DNA of 64,000 bases from positions 124,001 to 188,000 of the forward strand of contig NZ_JAAFZH010000009.1 in the NCBI RefSeq assembly GCF_010435915.1, in the 5' to 3' direction. Below the pieces are notes generated by a model. It was not told the DNA's origin. It saw only the letters and a program-made list of their open reading frames with translations, and made no database searches. This DNA is from Spirosoma terrae (GTDB taxonomy: Bacteria; Bacteroidota; Bacteroidia; Cytophagales; Spirosomataceae). Positions 17,783 to 27,130 of this stretch are shown here, piece after piece (within the stretch, counting starts at the first letter, position 1; every line of letters starts with the position of its first letter). The position numbers and the translations under genes were made by a program.

Positions 17783-19159
17783 ATGAAACGCATGAAGCAG
17801 ACTATACTGACGGCATTGATGCTCAGTCTGTTAGTCAACTGGTCTAAAGCTCAGACTCCTACTACGCCGGCGGGCGGGTATACCCTGGCTCAATGTGTAG
17901 AATACGCGCGGGTGAACAATCCTAACATCAAGATTGCCCGCGTTAACGAACAAATATCAGAGTCGCAAACGCAACAGGTGATTGGTCGAAATCTTCCACA
18001 AGTTTCGGTGTCAGGCTCCGTGCTGGACAACGTTAAAATTCCGGTTCAGTTGTTGCCAGGTGAACTAGCTGGACAGCCATCCGGTACGTTTATACCGATT
18101 CAATTCGGTACGCAGTATAACACGACCTTAACCGGGCGCGTTGATCAGAAACTCTTTGATCCTTCGTTCGGACTGGCGCTGAAAGCGGCCAAAATTCAAA
18201 CGCAGGTACAGGCACAGGCTACCCTTCAGGCCGAACAGACGCAGGCTTATAACATTGCTACGGCTTATTATCAGACGCTGGTTATTGATCTGCAAAGACG
18301 GTTAACGATCCGCGATCTGACCTCGTCCGATACGTTATTGCAGCAGGAGAAAGTTCGACTGCAAAACGGTACAACCCGGGAAATTGACTTTGGCCGAATT
18401 CAACTCAATCGCAACAATTTACAATCGCAGCTGGAGCAAATAGCCCGTAATTACGAACAGGCCATCAATCGGCTGAAATTTCAGATGGGTATGCCGCTCA
18501 GCGAAACGCTCACCATTCAGCCGCTGGAAGTCGAAAAAGAATTGCACGTCAACGAATTACCTGACGTCACGAATCGTTTTTTTGAGAACCGGCCTGACTT
18601 TAAACAGTTGGTGCTCAACACTCAGCTACAGGACCTGAACCGTCAGTCGAATAACCGAGGCTACTATCCATCAATCGGATTTTATGGAACTTATGCCACG
18701 AATGCCCAGCGCCGACAGTTTAATTTCTTCGATGGCGGACTGCCCTGGTTTAAAAGCTCAACACTCGGCTTAACGCTCTCCTGGACACCGTTTGATGGCA
18801 ATCAGCGTCGCTATCGGGATCGCGAAAACCGGCTGAACCTGGAAACGCTACGTCTCCAGCAGATTCTGGCTCGCGAGTCGGCCCAGCTGAACGTAAACAA
18901 CGCGCAGGTAAGCTATCAGAATCTGGTAACCGACATTCAGCGGGAGCGCGACAATATTGATCTGGCCCGCAAGATTTTGACCGTTACCGAACTCGAATAC
19001 AAAGAAGGAATTGCTACGTCGGTAACACTGATCGACTCGAAAGATGCGCTGACCACGGCACAAAACAACCTGGCCAACAAACTGATTAATTTATATCAGG
19101 CCCGATTAGATTACGAAAACGCACAAGGCACTATTCTTCAGTACGTTACTCAAAAATAA
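17783..19159 (+). CDS. TolC-family outer-membrane efflux channel
   Basis: 458 residues with a signal peptide ending near NWSKAQ. Two structural repeats of the outer-membrane efflux protein family are visible: YTLAQCVEYARVNNPNIKIA begins the first, and FFENRPDFKQLVLNTQLQ begins the second. Long coiled-coil helices lie between short barrel segments (TVTELEYKEGIATSVTLIDS near the end is typical). It forms the exit duct of the tripartite pump whose adaptor and inner-membrane transporter follow, 9 nt and further downstream. Confidence 0.95.
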   Translation: MKRMKQTILTALMLSLLVNWSKAQTPTTPAGGYTLAQCVEYARVNNPNIKIARVNEQISESQTQQVIGRNLPQVSVSGSVLDNVKIPVQLLPGELAGQPSGTFIPIQFGTQYNTTLTGRVDQKLFDPSFGLALKAAKIQTQVQAQATLQAEQTQAYNIATAYYQTLVIDLQRRLTIRDLTSSDTLLQQEKVRLQNGTTREIDFGRIQLNRNNLQSQLEQIARNYEQAINRLKFQMGMPLSETLTIQPLEVEKELHVNELPDVTNRFFENRPDFKQLVLNTQLQDLNRQSNNRGYYPSIGFYGTYATNAQRRQFNFFDGGLPWFKSSTLGLTLSWTPFDGNQRRYRDRENRLNLETLRLQQILARESAQLNVNNAQVSYQNLVTDIQRERDNIDLARKILTVTELEYKEGIATSVTLIDSKDALTTAQNNLANKLINLYQARLDYENAQGTILQYVTQK

Positions 19160-19168
19160 ACAGTTACC

Positions 19169-20275
19169 ATGAAACGAATTATAATTATTGGAGCGGTAGC
19201 TGCCCTGGTTGCGCTGATTGCCTTCCGATTAATGAATAACAAAGAAAAAATCGAAGCCGCCAAAACGTCGACGGCGCAGTTTCAGACCGTACCGGTTGTG
19301 GAAGTACAGCCCGTTACGTACGAACGTCTCGACCAGAAGCTTTCGGTTTTAGGAACCGTTGAAGCACAAAACGAAGGCAATATTATTGCCGAAACTCGCG
19401 GTAAGCTTCAGAACTTCAAACTGGTGCTGGGCACTTTCGTTAAGAAAGGCCAGCAGGTTGGCTACATTCAGGACGATGTGCAAGGCATTGTCGTTGAAAA
19501 CAATCAGACGACTGTTGAAAATGCCAAGCGTGAAATGGAACGGTATGAGCGCCTGCTGAAAGGTGGAGCCGTTACGCAGGAAGCGTATCAGAAATACAAA
19601 GATCAATACAACACGGCCCTCTTAAACGCCAAACAACAGCAACGTGTTCTGGGCAATGGCGCTGTGGTTGCTCCCATTAGTGGTTATGTGTACGATAAAA
19701 AGGTTGAAAATGGCGAATACGTAGCGGTTGGAGCCGTCCTGGCGTCGGTGATTAACCTACAGGAATTAAAACTGGTGGTTAACGTACCCGAACAGGCCGT
19801 TTATCAGCTAAAAACTGGCGACAAAGCCAACATCACAGCCCAGGCGTTTCCGGGTGTTACGTTCACGGGTACGGTTCACTACATCAGTCCCAAAGGCGAC
19901 GACCTGCACAATTATCCCGTTGAAATTTACCTGAACAACAACAGCAAAAACCAGCTGAAAGCCGGTACGCTGGCCAATGCAAGCTTTACCTTCCGCAACG
20001 GGATCGATGGATTGTTCATTCCTCGCCGGGCGCTGATTGGCGGTGCTGATAGTGCGAGTGTATACGTATTGGAAAACAATGATACGGTCCGTTTACGCCG
20101 GGTTCAGCTAGGCTATGACACCGGCGATTTGTATCAGGTACTTAGTGGCTTGAAGCAGGGCGAACCAATCGTCGTGAACGGGCAGCTCAACGTAAGCAAT
20201 GGCGCAAAGGTTTCTGTTAGCGGCAGCAAGCAGACTCAGCCCAAAACAGACACATCAGTGGCCGTAAAACAATAG
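19169..20275 (+). CDS. RND efflux periplasmic adaptor (HlyD/MFP family)
   Basis: 368 residues. An N-terminal hydrophobic anchor (IIIIGAVAALVALIAFRL) has no lipobox, so it probably stays as a membrane anchor. The split biotinyl-lipoyl domain (about 65-100 and 165-195, with GTFVKKGQQVG and VVAPISGYV) flanks a short coiled coil (about 105-155). A beta-barrel domain and membrane-proximal domain follow (FIPRRALIGG at about 285). It bridges the RND transporter and the TolC-like channel. A 136-nt spacer rich in inverted repeats separates it from the transporter gene. Confidence 0.95.
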   Translation: MKRIIIIGAVAALVALIAFRLMNNKEKIEAAKTSTAQFQTVPVVEVQPVTYERLDQKLSVLGTVEAQNEGNIIAETRGKLQNFKLVLGTFVKKGQQVGYIQDDVQGIVVENNQTTVENAKREMERYERLLKGGAVTQEAYQKYKDQYNTALLNAKQQQRVLGNGAVVAPISGYVYDKKVENGEYVAVGAVLASVINLQELKLVVNVPEQAVYQLKTGDKANITAQAFPGVTFTGTVHYISPKGDDLHNYPVEIYLNNNSKNQLKAGTLANASFTFRNGIDGLFIPRRALIGGADSASVYVLENNDTVRLRRVQLGYDTGDLYQVLSGLKQGEPIVVNGQLNVSNGAKVSVSGSKQTQPKTDTSVAVKQ

Positions 20276-20299
20276 AAAGTTTACAGTTTATAGTTTTCG

Positions 20300-20364
20300 G
20301 TTTATGGTTTATAGTGGCTGACGCATCAGCAATTATTTTGTAGTAGGCACTATAAACCATAAAC
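20300..20364. repeat. Long inverted repeat between adaptor and RND genes
   Basis: GTTTATGGTTTATAGTG (20300-20316) and its exact complement (20348-20364) form a 17-bp stem around a 31-nt loop. Pairing continues imperfectly outward, because both flanks are made of TATAGTTT/AAACTATA words (20276-20299 and 20365-20400). It lies inside an operon, so it could stall or process the transcript and adjust transporter level. Confidence 0.75.
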
Positions 20365-20391
20365 TGAAAACCATAAACTATAAACTATAAA

Positions 20392-20400
20392 ACTGAAAAC
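20392..20400 (+). promoter_or_regulatory. ACTGAAAAC word before the RND start codon
   Basis: ACTGAAAAC ends 11 nt before the ATG at 20412. The same word stands 10 and 12 nt before two other start codons in this window (38231 and 38634). Confidence 0.35.
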
Positions 20401-20411
20401 TTTATAGTAAT

Positions 20412-23400
20412 ATGTCAGTAACAGAGATTGCCATAAAACGCCCTACGCTGGTTGTCGTGGCCTTTACTGTCCTGGGTATTTTGGGCTTCATTTCGTATAA
20501 AAGCCTCAATTATACGCTGCTACCTAAGTTTGATGCGTCGGTGGTGACAATCATCACTACGTATCCGGGAGCGGCTGCCGGTGAGGTCGAAAACTCGGTC
20601 ACTCGTAAGATCGAAGATGCGGTATCGTCCATCGAAAACCTGAAAAACATCAGCTCAACCAGTCAGGAAGGGGCTTCAACGATCCAGATCGAACTCAACG
20701 CCAATGCCGACCCGAACCAGGCGCTGGAAGATGCCCAGCGAAAGGTAAACGCCATTCTGTCGCAATTGCCCGACGAAGTAGAATCGCCCACGCTGCTCAA
20801 ATTCTCAACCGACGACGTACCGGTGATTCGGATGGGTGTACGAGCCAATCTGGAACCCACCAAACTCTACGATCTGGTCGATGATCAGATCCGTACGCAA
20901 CTTACGAAAGTGAACGGCGTCGGTCAGGTAACCCTAACGGGTGGCCGTGAGCGGGAAATACGTATCGGCATCGATCCGAACAAAATAAAGCTGTATAATC
21001 TATCGCTGGGCCAGATAACCCAGGCTGTTAATTCGGCTAACCTCGATTATCCAACCGGACGAATCGAAACCGATCAGGCACAGTATGCGATCCGGCTGGC
21101 GGGTAAGTTCACGAACATCAATCAAATTCGGAATACGGCGATCAAAACCTCGCCTAATGGCACCAAAATTTTACTAAGCGACGTAGCGAACGTAACGGAT
21201 GGCGTAGCGGATGCCAAAACGATTAACCGGATCAATGGCCGTGAGTCGATTGGTATCACGATACAGAAACAGACGGATGCCAACGCGGTAGAAATCAGCC
21301 AGCAGGTACGCGGTATTCTGGGCGGTATTGAAAAACAATACGCTGATATTGGGCTAAAATTTGAAGTTACGAGCGATTCATCGACCTATACGCTGGCATC
21401 CGCTGAAGGAGTAATTTTCGACCTTGAGTTTGCGGTTGTGCTGGTAGCCCTGGTGATGCTTCTGTTCCTTCACAGCCTTCGGAACGCCTTTATTGTGATG
21501 GTGTCGGTGCCAGCGTCGATCATTTCGGTTTTTGTACCGATGTATCTGCTGGGCTTTACGCTCAACCTGATGACCCTGATGGCGCTATCGCTGGTTGTTG
21601 GTATTCTGGTCGATGACTCGATTGTGGTCCTCGAAAATATCTACCGTCACCTCGAAATGGGGAAAGACCGGCGTACGGCTTCGCTTGACGGACGTAACGA
21701 AATTGGCTTCACCGCCGTTGCCATCACGATGGTCGACGTTGTGGTGTTCCTGCCTCTGGTATTCGTTCAGGGCCTGATTGCCAACATTATCCGCGAGTTT
21801 GCGCTGGTGGTTGTGTTCTCGACACTGATGTCGCTTATTGTTTCGTTTACCATCACTCCGCTACTGGCATCTCGTTTTGCCAAAGAAACGGACCTGAATG
21901 GGCCTGGCCTGGGCAAACGGTTTCTGGCCTGGTTTGAAGGTCAGTTCGATTCACTGAAACATGGATACGCTAACTTACTGAGCTGGAGTCTACGCCATAA
22001 ACGCTGGGTCTATATTACGGCTATCGTATTGTTTGTAGCGTCGATTGGATTGGTGACCGGTGGCTTTATCGGTACTACGTTCTTCCCGCAAAGTGACCAG
22101 GGCGAATTCGTGGTTCAGATCGAAGGTGAGCCGTTCAATAGTCTGGCCGAAACCAACCGGATTTGCCAGAAAATTGAGAAGCAGCTTATGCAGAACAAGC
22201 TGGTCACGAAAGTAAACAGCAACGTTGGCTACTCAAGCTCAGCCTCGGGTGGAGGACTTGGGTCAACGCCGTATCACAAGGCTGAAATTACGGTAACGAT
22301 CATTCCTAAAAACGAACGTAGCATTACGGTCGATCAGTTTGCCGCACAGGCCAAAGCCGAAATCATGAAGACACCCGGCCTGAACGTCAAATCAGCACCC
22401 GTGGGCATTACGGGTGGGGCCAACGCTACACCGATTCAGATTCTGCTACAGGGTAATTCTCAACAGGATTTAGAACAGGCGGCAGCTATTGTGAAGCAGG
22501 TTATCAAATCCGTAAGCGGAACAGCCGACGTAGAGCTAGGAGTTGATGACCCCAAGCCAGAACTGAAAGTAAATCTCGACCGTCGAAAAATGGCTCAGTT
22601 TGGGGTTTCAGTTGCTAACGTTGGTGCTACGTTACAGACGGCATTTTCGGGTAATACCGACAGTAAATACCGAATTGGTAGCCGCGACTACGATATCCGT
22701 GTCGAACTGGACCGATTTAATCGGCAGAGTAAAAATGACGTAGGCGACCTGACAGTGCCGGATGCGCAGGGCAAACTGGTTGAAATTCGTCAGATCGCTG
22801 ATTTGCAATTAAGCACGGGTGCTACGCAGTTAACTCGTTACAATCGCGTTGGCTCGTTGTTCGTTAACTCGAACGTTATTGGCCGCCCTACGGGTACGGT
22901 CGGCGCGGAGATCGACAACATTCTGAAAACCAAGCAACTTCCAGGTGGCGTTACGTATAAACTCAAAGGTGATCTGGAACGCCAATCGGATGCATTTGGT
23001 AGCCTGGGCATAGCTCTTGGTCTGGCAGTTATGTTCGTTTACCTGTTGATGGTAGCGTTGTATAACTCCTATTTCCGTCCTTTTGTGGTCTTGTTCTCGA
23101 TCCCGATGGCCGTTATTGGTGCTTTCCTCGCACTGGCCCTGGCCGAGCAGTCGATTTCGTTCTTCGTTATGCTGGGTATGGTTATGCTGATCGGTCTGGT
23201 AGCGAAAAACGCTATTCTGCTGGTCGACTTTGCTAATGCTCAGAAAGAAGAAGGAAAAGGCACGGTCGATGCACTGGTTGAGGCCGGTCGTGAGCGGATT
23301 CGTCCTATTTTGATGACCACCATTGCTATGACGATCGGTTTGCTTCCGATGGCCCTGGCGACGGGCGACGGTTCAGAATCAAAAAACGGGCTGGCCTGGG

Positions 23401-23552
23401 TGCTCATCGGCGGGCTGATCAGTTCTCTTCTGCTAACACTGGTTCTGGTTCCGACGGTCTATCTGACCTTCGAAAATATTTTCAATGGCGTGAGCCGACT
23501 ATGGAACCGAGTTACGGGCAAAAAAGACAAGTCCGTACCGGCGAAGGTTTAG
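20412..23552 (+). CDS. RND-family efflux transporter (AcrB/HAE1 type)
   Basis: 1046 residues, the standard size. It has the N-terminal helix IAIKRPTLVVVAFTVLGILG, two porter-domain repeats, and two sets of helices. LVVGILVDDSIVVLENIYRH marks TM4 with the proton-relay Asp pair (VDDS) of hydrophobe/amphiphile exporters; the second half has GLVAKNAILLVDFAN. It is the inner-membrane proton-driven pump of the tripartite system and works with the preceding adaptor and channel. The substrate range is not predictable. The twin Asp shows it is a drug-type rather than a heavy-metal-type pump. Confidence 0.97.
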   Translation: MSVTEIAIKRPTLVVVAFTVLGILGFISYKSLNYTLLPKFDASVVTIITTYPGAAAGEVENSVTRKIEDAVSSIENLKNISSTSQEGASTIQIELNANADPNQALEDAQRKVNAILSQLPDEVESPTLLKFSTDDVPVIRMGVRANLEPTKLYDLVDDQIRTQLTKVNGVGQVTLTGGREREIRIGIDPNKIKLYNLSLGQITQAVNSANLDYPTGRIETDQAQYAIRLAGKFTNINQIRNTAIKTSPNGTKILLSDVANVTDGVADAKTINRINGRESIGITIQKQTDANAVEISQQVRGILGGIEKQYADIGLKFEVTSDSSTYTLASAEGVIFDLEFAVVLVALVMLLFLHSLRNAFIVMVSVPASIISVFVPMYLLGFTLNLMTLMALSLVVGILVDDSIVVLENIYRHLEMGKDRRTASLDGRNEIGFTAVAITMVDVVVFLPLVFVQGLIANIIREFALVVVFSTLMSLIVSFTITPLLASRFAKETDLNGPGLGKRFLAWFEGQFDSLKHGYANLLSWSLRHKRWVYITAIVLFVASIGLVTGGFIGTTFFPQSDQGEFVVQIEGEPFNSLAETNRICQKIEKQLMQNKLVTKVNSNVGYSSSASGGGLGSTPYHKAEITVTIIPKNERSITVDQFAAQAKAEIMKTPGLNVKSAPVGITGGANATPIQILLQGNSQQDLEQAAAIVKQVIKSVSGTADVELGVDDPKPELKVNLDRRKMAQFGVSVANVGATLQTAFSGNTDSKYRIGSRDYDIRVELDRFNRQSKNDVGDLTVPDAQGKLVEIRQIADLQLSTGATQLTRYNRVGSLFVNSNVIGRPTGTVGAEIDNILKTKQLPGGVTYKLKGDLERQSDAFGSLGIALGLAVMFVYLLMVALYNSYFRPFVVLFSIPMAVIGAFLALALAEQSISFFVMLGMVMLIGLVAKNAILLVDFANAQKEEGKGTVDALVEAGRERIRPILMTTIAMTIGLLPMALATGDGSESKNGLAWVLIGGLISSLLLTLVLVPTVYLTFENIFNGVSRLWNRVTGKKDKSVPAKV

Positions 23553-23555
23553 TTC

Positions 23556-23630
23556 TTCTTTTTGACAGGATTAACAGGGTTTACAAGATTGGCTGGATGT
23601 AAAAATCCTGTTAAGCCTGTCAAAAAAGAA
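23556..23630. repeat. Near-perfect inverted repeat after the RND gene
   Basis: Arms 23556-23578 (containing TTTTTGACAGGATTAACAGG) and 23607-23630 (CCTGTTAAGCCTGTCAAAAA) pair over about 22 bp with one mismatch and one bulge, around a 28-nt loop. It starts 4 nt after the stop codon and probably ends the efflux operon. Confidence 0.75.
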
Positions 23631-23645
23631 TTTGTCTTTAACCAA

Positions 23646-23674
23646 AAGCCACTCATTACTGCAATGAGTGGCTT
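23646..23674. terminator. Second hairpin after the efflux operon
   Basis: AAGCCACTCATT (23646-23657) and AATGAGTGGCTT (23663-23674) pair perfectly with a 5-nt loop, followed by CTCTTTTCC on the plus strand. Confidence 0.75.
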
Positions 23675-23783
23675 CTCTTTTCCTGGCCCTTCTCGTAAAG
23701 ATAAAGTAGACTGACACGTAGCATAGGTAGTACAAACGAGCCGCTTTCTGTACATTTACTACCTTATACTTGTCTCTAAACGC

Positions 23784-23791
23784 TACGTTTG
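23784..23791 (+). promoter_or_regulatory. Possible -7 box for the porin-like gene
   Basis: TACGTTTG fits TAnnTTTG and lies 45 nt before the ATG. TACGT is frequent in this DNA, so chance occurrence is likely enough to keep confidence low. Confidence 0.35.
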
Positions 23792-23836
23792 CTGGTAATC
23801 TTCTCCATCCCCTAAACCTGACTCTTTTTAAAGTAG

Positions 23837-25258
23837 ATGACTATACTTGCTAAATCTGTATGGCTGAGCGCCCTGTTGATGATCGGTCATTTTGCGGTTG
23901 CTCAATCATCCATTAGGACCTCGTCCGATACGCTGGGCACTCCGCCAACGGCAGCTTCAGCAAAACCAGACGTAGACAAAAATGAACTTCGGTATAATCT
24001 GAATACATCAGGTTCGCACTTTTTTAAAGTCACTTTCTTAAATCAGACCTGGCTCCGTTTTAATCAGAGCAATCCCGGAACCACTGTCATTCAGGAGCCA
24101 AAAGATAATACGTTCGACATTGGCCTGCGTCGTACTCGAATGCAGTTGTTTGGCCAGATTAGCGACCGGGTATTTCTATACATTCAGTTTGGCTTAAATA
24201 ACTTCAATTATCTAAACGGAGGCTTTAATCCAACTGCTTCGTCGAACCGCAAGATACAGGCCTTCTTCCACGATGCTGTTGGTGAGTATTTAGTTTTTAA
24301 GAACAAAAATTACCTGAATATTGGGGGTGGCCTAACCATCGTTAACGGGTTGTCTCGCTTCAGCGCACCCAGCGTAGCAACCATTATGAGCCTGGACGTG
24401 CCGGTATTTGCCCAGGCCACCGTCGACCAAACCGATGAGTTTTCGCGCAAGTTGAGCTTATATGCCCGTGGCCAGATTGGTCACCTCGATTATCGGGTTG
24501 CCTTAACCGACCCGTTCCCTATTCAGACAAGCGGTACGGCTTTACCTACCTATGGCCCCAACGCCATTTATGCACTCAAAGGGCATCATAAGCAGTTTCA
24601 GGGCTTCTTTATGTGGCAATTCTTCGACAAAGAAGCCCATCAAACGCCCGGCTATAATACCGGCACCTATTTAGGAGCGAAAAAGATTGTCAATTTCGAA
24701 GCCGGATTTATTACGCAGAAAAATGCCATGGTACGTGTCGATGCTCCCGGCGACACTACGTATCAGAACATGAACTTGTGGTCAGTTGCTTCCTTCCTGG
24801 ATATGCCCATCAACCGGGAGAAAGGTACGGCGGTTAACGCTTATCTGGGTTATTTCCACACAGACTACGGCAAAAACTACCTGCGTTTCAATGGCATTAT
24901 GAACCCAGCCAGCGGACTGGCGAGTGGTTACCCCGCCGGTACGCAAGGGAATGCTTTTCCGATGTTCGGAACAGGAAACGTAGTGTATGGGCAGTTTGGC
25001 TATTTACTGAAACGTGATTTATTCGGTCCGGGCAATGGTACGTTAATGCCGTATGTTCACGCCCAACTTGCCAATTACCAACGGCTGACAAAAACGCTTG
25101 GCATTTATACGGTTGGCCTTAATTATCTGATCAAAGGTCACAACGGTAAACTCACCCTTGATTATCAGAATCGACCTTATTACGAAACAATCGGCAACCA
25201 ATACGCCCCTCAGGGCCGCCGGGGCCAGTTGACCCTGCAATATCAGGTGTTTATTTAG
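23837..25258 (+). CDS. Porin-like outer-membrane protein
   Basis: 473 residues with a signal peptide ending near HFAVAQSS. The mature part is full of alternating beta-strand patterns, has DIGLRRTRMQLFGQISDRVF typical of phosphate-selective-porin-like barrels in Bacteroidota, and ends in LTLQYQVFI, a barrel-type terminal strand. It should form a diffusion channel in the outer membrane. There is no neighbouring transport gene to suggest a solute; the efflux operon upstream ends with two terminators. It converges with the DUF2846 gene. Confidence 0.8.
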   Translation: MTILAKSVWLSALLMIGHFAVAQSSIRTSSDTLGTPPTAASAKPDVDKNELRYNLNTSGSHFFKVTFLNQTWLRFNQSNPGTTVIQEPKDNTFDIGLRRTRMQLFGQISDRVFLYIQFGLNNFNYLNGGFNPTASSNRKIQAFFHDAVGEYLVFKNKNYLNIGGGLTIVNGLSRFSAPSVATIMSLDVPVFAQATVDQTDEFSRKLSLYARGQIGHLDYRVALTDPFPIQTSGTALPTYGPNAIYALKGHHKQFQGFFMWQFFDKEAHQTPGYNTGTYLGAKKIVNFEAGFITQKNAMVRVDAPGDTTYQNMNLWSVASFLDMPINREKGTAVNAYLGYFHTDYGKNYLRFNGIMNPASGLASGYPAGTQGNAFPMFGTGNVVYGQFGYLLKRDLFGPGNGTLMPYVHAQLANYQRLTKTLGIYTVGLNYLIKGHNGKLTLDYQNRPYYETIGNQYAPQGRRGQLTLQYQVFI

Positions 25259-25267
25259 CCTGAAAAG

Positions 25268-25308
25268 CGAACGAAACCATTTTGATCATACTAAAACGGT
25301 TTCGTTCG
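25268..25308. terminator. Hairpin between convergent genes
   Basis: CGAACGAAACC (25268-25278) pairs with GGTTTCGTTCG (25298-25308); pairing resumes inside as TTTT/AAAA after one mismatch. It lies between the porin-like stop codon and the convergent DUF2846 stop codon and can serve both. Confidence 0.75.
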
Positions 25309-25315
25309 ACTTCAA

Positions 25316-25768
25316 CTATTGTTTGTTGTTAATCGCATCCTGACAGTTATCGACTGTCATTTCCTTCATATCACGTTTAGACGTGTTTTCTGTTACTTCC
25401 GACAATTCCAGGCGGGTACGGGTGATACTCGATTTCACCTCCCCTTTTACGTAGTATTTCTTTCCGGCTTCGGTATCCAGTTCGAGTTCGGTTTCCCGCT
25501 TGAATACTTCTATACCTCCGCGTTGTGCAGTCAGCATCAATTTGCCGGGTTTTGCTTTGTACTCAATGTATTTATTGTTGCTGAGCTTGCAGATTTTCTG
25601 GCCATTGACGTAAATACTGTAGTTGATACTAGCCGCGAAGAATTGACCTCCCCGGTATATATAGATGGTGGCGAAATCATCAACTGGCTCAACACGTACT
25701 GAATCGCGTCGAAACGCCGATAGTAAAAAGCCTAGGCAGAGCAAAAGCAATAGAGGCATTTTTTTCAT
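25316..25768 (-). CDS. DUF2846-like exported protein
   Basis: 150 residues. A short signal sequence (PLLLLLCLGFLLSAF) has no convincing lipobox. The core has the pattern ATIYIYRGGQF, then SIYVNGQKICKLSNNKYIEY and KPGKLMLTA, which fits DUF2846: a small beta-sandwich in which a short name-like YxYR strand is followed by an NG turn and a PG turn. The role of this family is unknown. It is monocistronic and convergent with the porin-like gene. Confidence 0.75.
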   Translation of the reverse strand: MKKMPLLLLLCLGFLLSAFRRDSVRVEPVDDFATIYIYRGGQFFAASINYSIYVNGQKICKLSNNKYIEYKAKPGKLMLTAQRGGIEVFKRETELELDTEAGKKYYVKGEVKSSITRTRLELSEVTENTSKRDMKEMTVDNCQDAINNKQ

Positions 25769-25861
25769 AACAAAAACTCTGTCAAGTGGTACGTAATAGG
25801 TTTATAACGCTCTAAATTAATACATGAAATACTATGCATTAATCAATCGAGTTAGGAAACG

Positions 25862-25898
25862 GCAAAAAAGAAAAGGTTCCGCCAGCGAAACCTTTTCC
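25862..25898 (-). terminator. Intrinsic terminator of mdh
   Basis: On the minus strand, GAAAAGGTTTCGC and GCGGAACCTTTTC pair with one mismatch around a 4-nt loop, followed by TTTTTTGCC. It lies 28-64 nt after the mdh stop codon. Confidence 0.85.
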
Positions 25899-25925
25899 AA
25901 CTATACCAGACAACGTATGGCTGAC

Positions 25926-26867
25926 TTATACACCAATGTTCAGTGTGCTCAATACGCTGTTCATGCTCCGAACGGCATCAGCCGACTTATTGAAAGCCGC
26001 CTGTTCTTCGTCGTTCAGTTTATAGTCAATAATTTCTTCCCAACCGTTACGGCCTAATACGACCGGAACGCCCAGGCAAATGTCAGATTGTCCATATTCA
26101 CCTTCCAGCAGTACGCAGGATGGAATAACGCGCTTCTGATCGCGCAAAATACTTTCAACCATATAGGCCCCCGCTGCGCCTGGAGCGTACCAAGCCGACG
26201 TACCAATCAGGCCGGTTAACGTAGCACCACCCACCATGGTATCGGCCGCTACTTTTTTCAGCGTTTCGTCGTCCAGGAAATTGCCTACCGGAACACCCGC
26301 TTTTGTAGCCAGACGCGTTAAAGGAATCATCGTTGTGTCGCCATGTCCGCCGATTACAGAAGCCTGTAGATCGTTAGGAGAGCAGTTCAACGCCAGCGAT
26401 AAATATGTTTTAAAACGGGCCGAATCCAGCGCACCACCCAGACCGATTACTCGATTTTTTGGCAGACCCGACGTTTTTAACGCCAGGTACGTCATGGTAT
26501 CCATTGGGTTCGAAATAATGATGAAAATCGCGTCTGGCGAGTGCTTAAGGATATTTTCGGTTACCCCCTTAACGATACCAGCATTGATACCAATCAGGTC
26601 TTCACGAGTCATTCCAGGCTTACGTGGCAAACCCGATGTAATCACCACCACATCCGAACCGGCTGTTTTTTCGTAATCATTAGTAGAGCCCGTTAGTTTA
26701 ACATCGCAATCGAGCAATGTTGACGCCTGAAGCATATCAAGCGATTTACCTTCACTGATACCTTCCTTGATATCTAAAAGCACAACCTCGTGGGCGAGTT
26801 CACGGCGGGCAATGTTGTCGGCGCAGGTTGCCCCAACGGCACCGGCACCTACTACAGTAACTTTCAT
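25926..26867 (-). CDS. mdh: Malate dehydrogenase
   Basis: 313 residues; oxidises malate to oxaloacetate with NAD in the citric acid cycle. The Rossmann motif GAGAVG is at 7-12, with Asp32 at the end of beta-2 indicating NAD preference. Arg82 and Arg88 in PRKPGMTRED bind the substrate carboxylate, and Arg82 is the residue that separates malate from lactate dehydrogenases. The catalytic pair is Asp148 (GGALDSARF) with His175 (GGHGDTTM), and Arg151 completes the site. It belongs to the LDH-like MDH group. Citrate synthase, the enzyme that uses its product, is elsewhere in the window (61343-62623). It has its own promoter and terminator. Confidence 0.97.
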   Translation of the reverse strand: MKVTVVGAGAVGATCADNIARRELAHEVVLLDIKEGISEGKSLDMLQASTLLDCDVKLTGSTNDYEKTAGSDVVVITSGLPRKPGMTREDLIGINAGIVKGVTENILKHSPDAIFIIISNPMDTMTYLALKTSGLPKNRVIGLGGALDSARFKTYLSLALNCSPNDLQASVIGGHGDTTMIPLTRLATKAGVPVGNFLDDETLKKVAADTMVGGATLTGLIGTSAWYAPGAAGAYMVESILRDQKRVIPSCVLLEGEYGQSDICLGVPVVLGRNGWEEIIDYKLNDEEQAAFNKSADAVRSMNSVLSTLNIGV

Positions 26868-26901
26868 ATAAAATTCGGAATTAAAGGGTTAACAAGCGAC
26901 G

Positions 26902-26909
26902 CAAAAGTA
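26902..26909 (-). promoter_or_regulatory. Promoter of mdh
   Basis: On the minus strand TACTTTTG matches TAnnTTTG, with TTTG at 26929-26926 sixteen nt upstream as the -33 element. The ATG is 34 nt downstream. Confidence 0.65.
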
Positions 26910-27130
26910 CGTACCCCAAACCTGACAAACCAACGGGTTGGGAATAAACTTCGGGGCCTGTCACTCAGTTTATGGACTATTTATAGTTTTTTTTTGTTGA
27001 ATGATTTGACGCCAGATAGAATAAAAATGCACCGAACCAGTGATCAACTTTAAACCAAAGCACAAATCACCTATCCAATACTCAGTGTAGCCAAAACACT
27101 ATCAACGTCTAACATCCACCTATTAAACGA

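Noticed and set aside
25319..25702. Plus-strand frame of 127 residues opposite the DUF2846 gene
   Set aside because: Cys- and Phe-rich antisense shadow; the minus-strand frame has a signal sequence and family motifs.
25824..26057. 77-residue plus-strand frame overlapping the end of mdh
   Set aside because: It spans the mdh terminator and the 3' coding end, with no domain pattern.
26236..26676. Plus-strand frame of 146 residues opposite mdh
   Set aside because: Antisense shadow of a clear enzyme gene.
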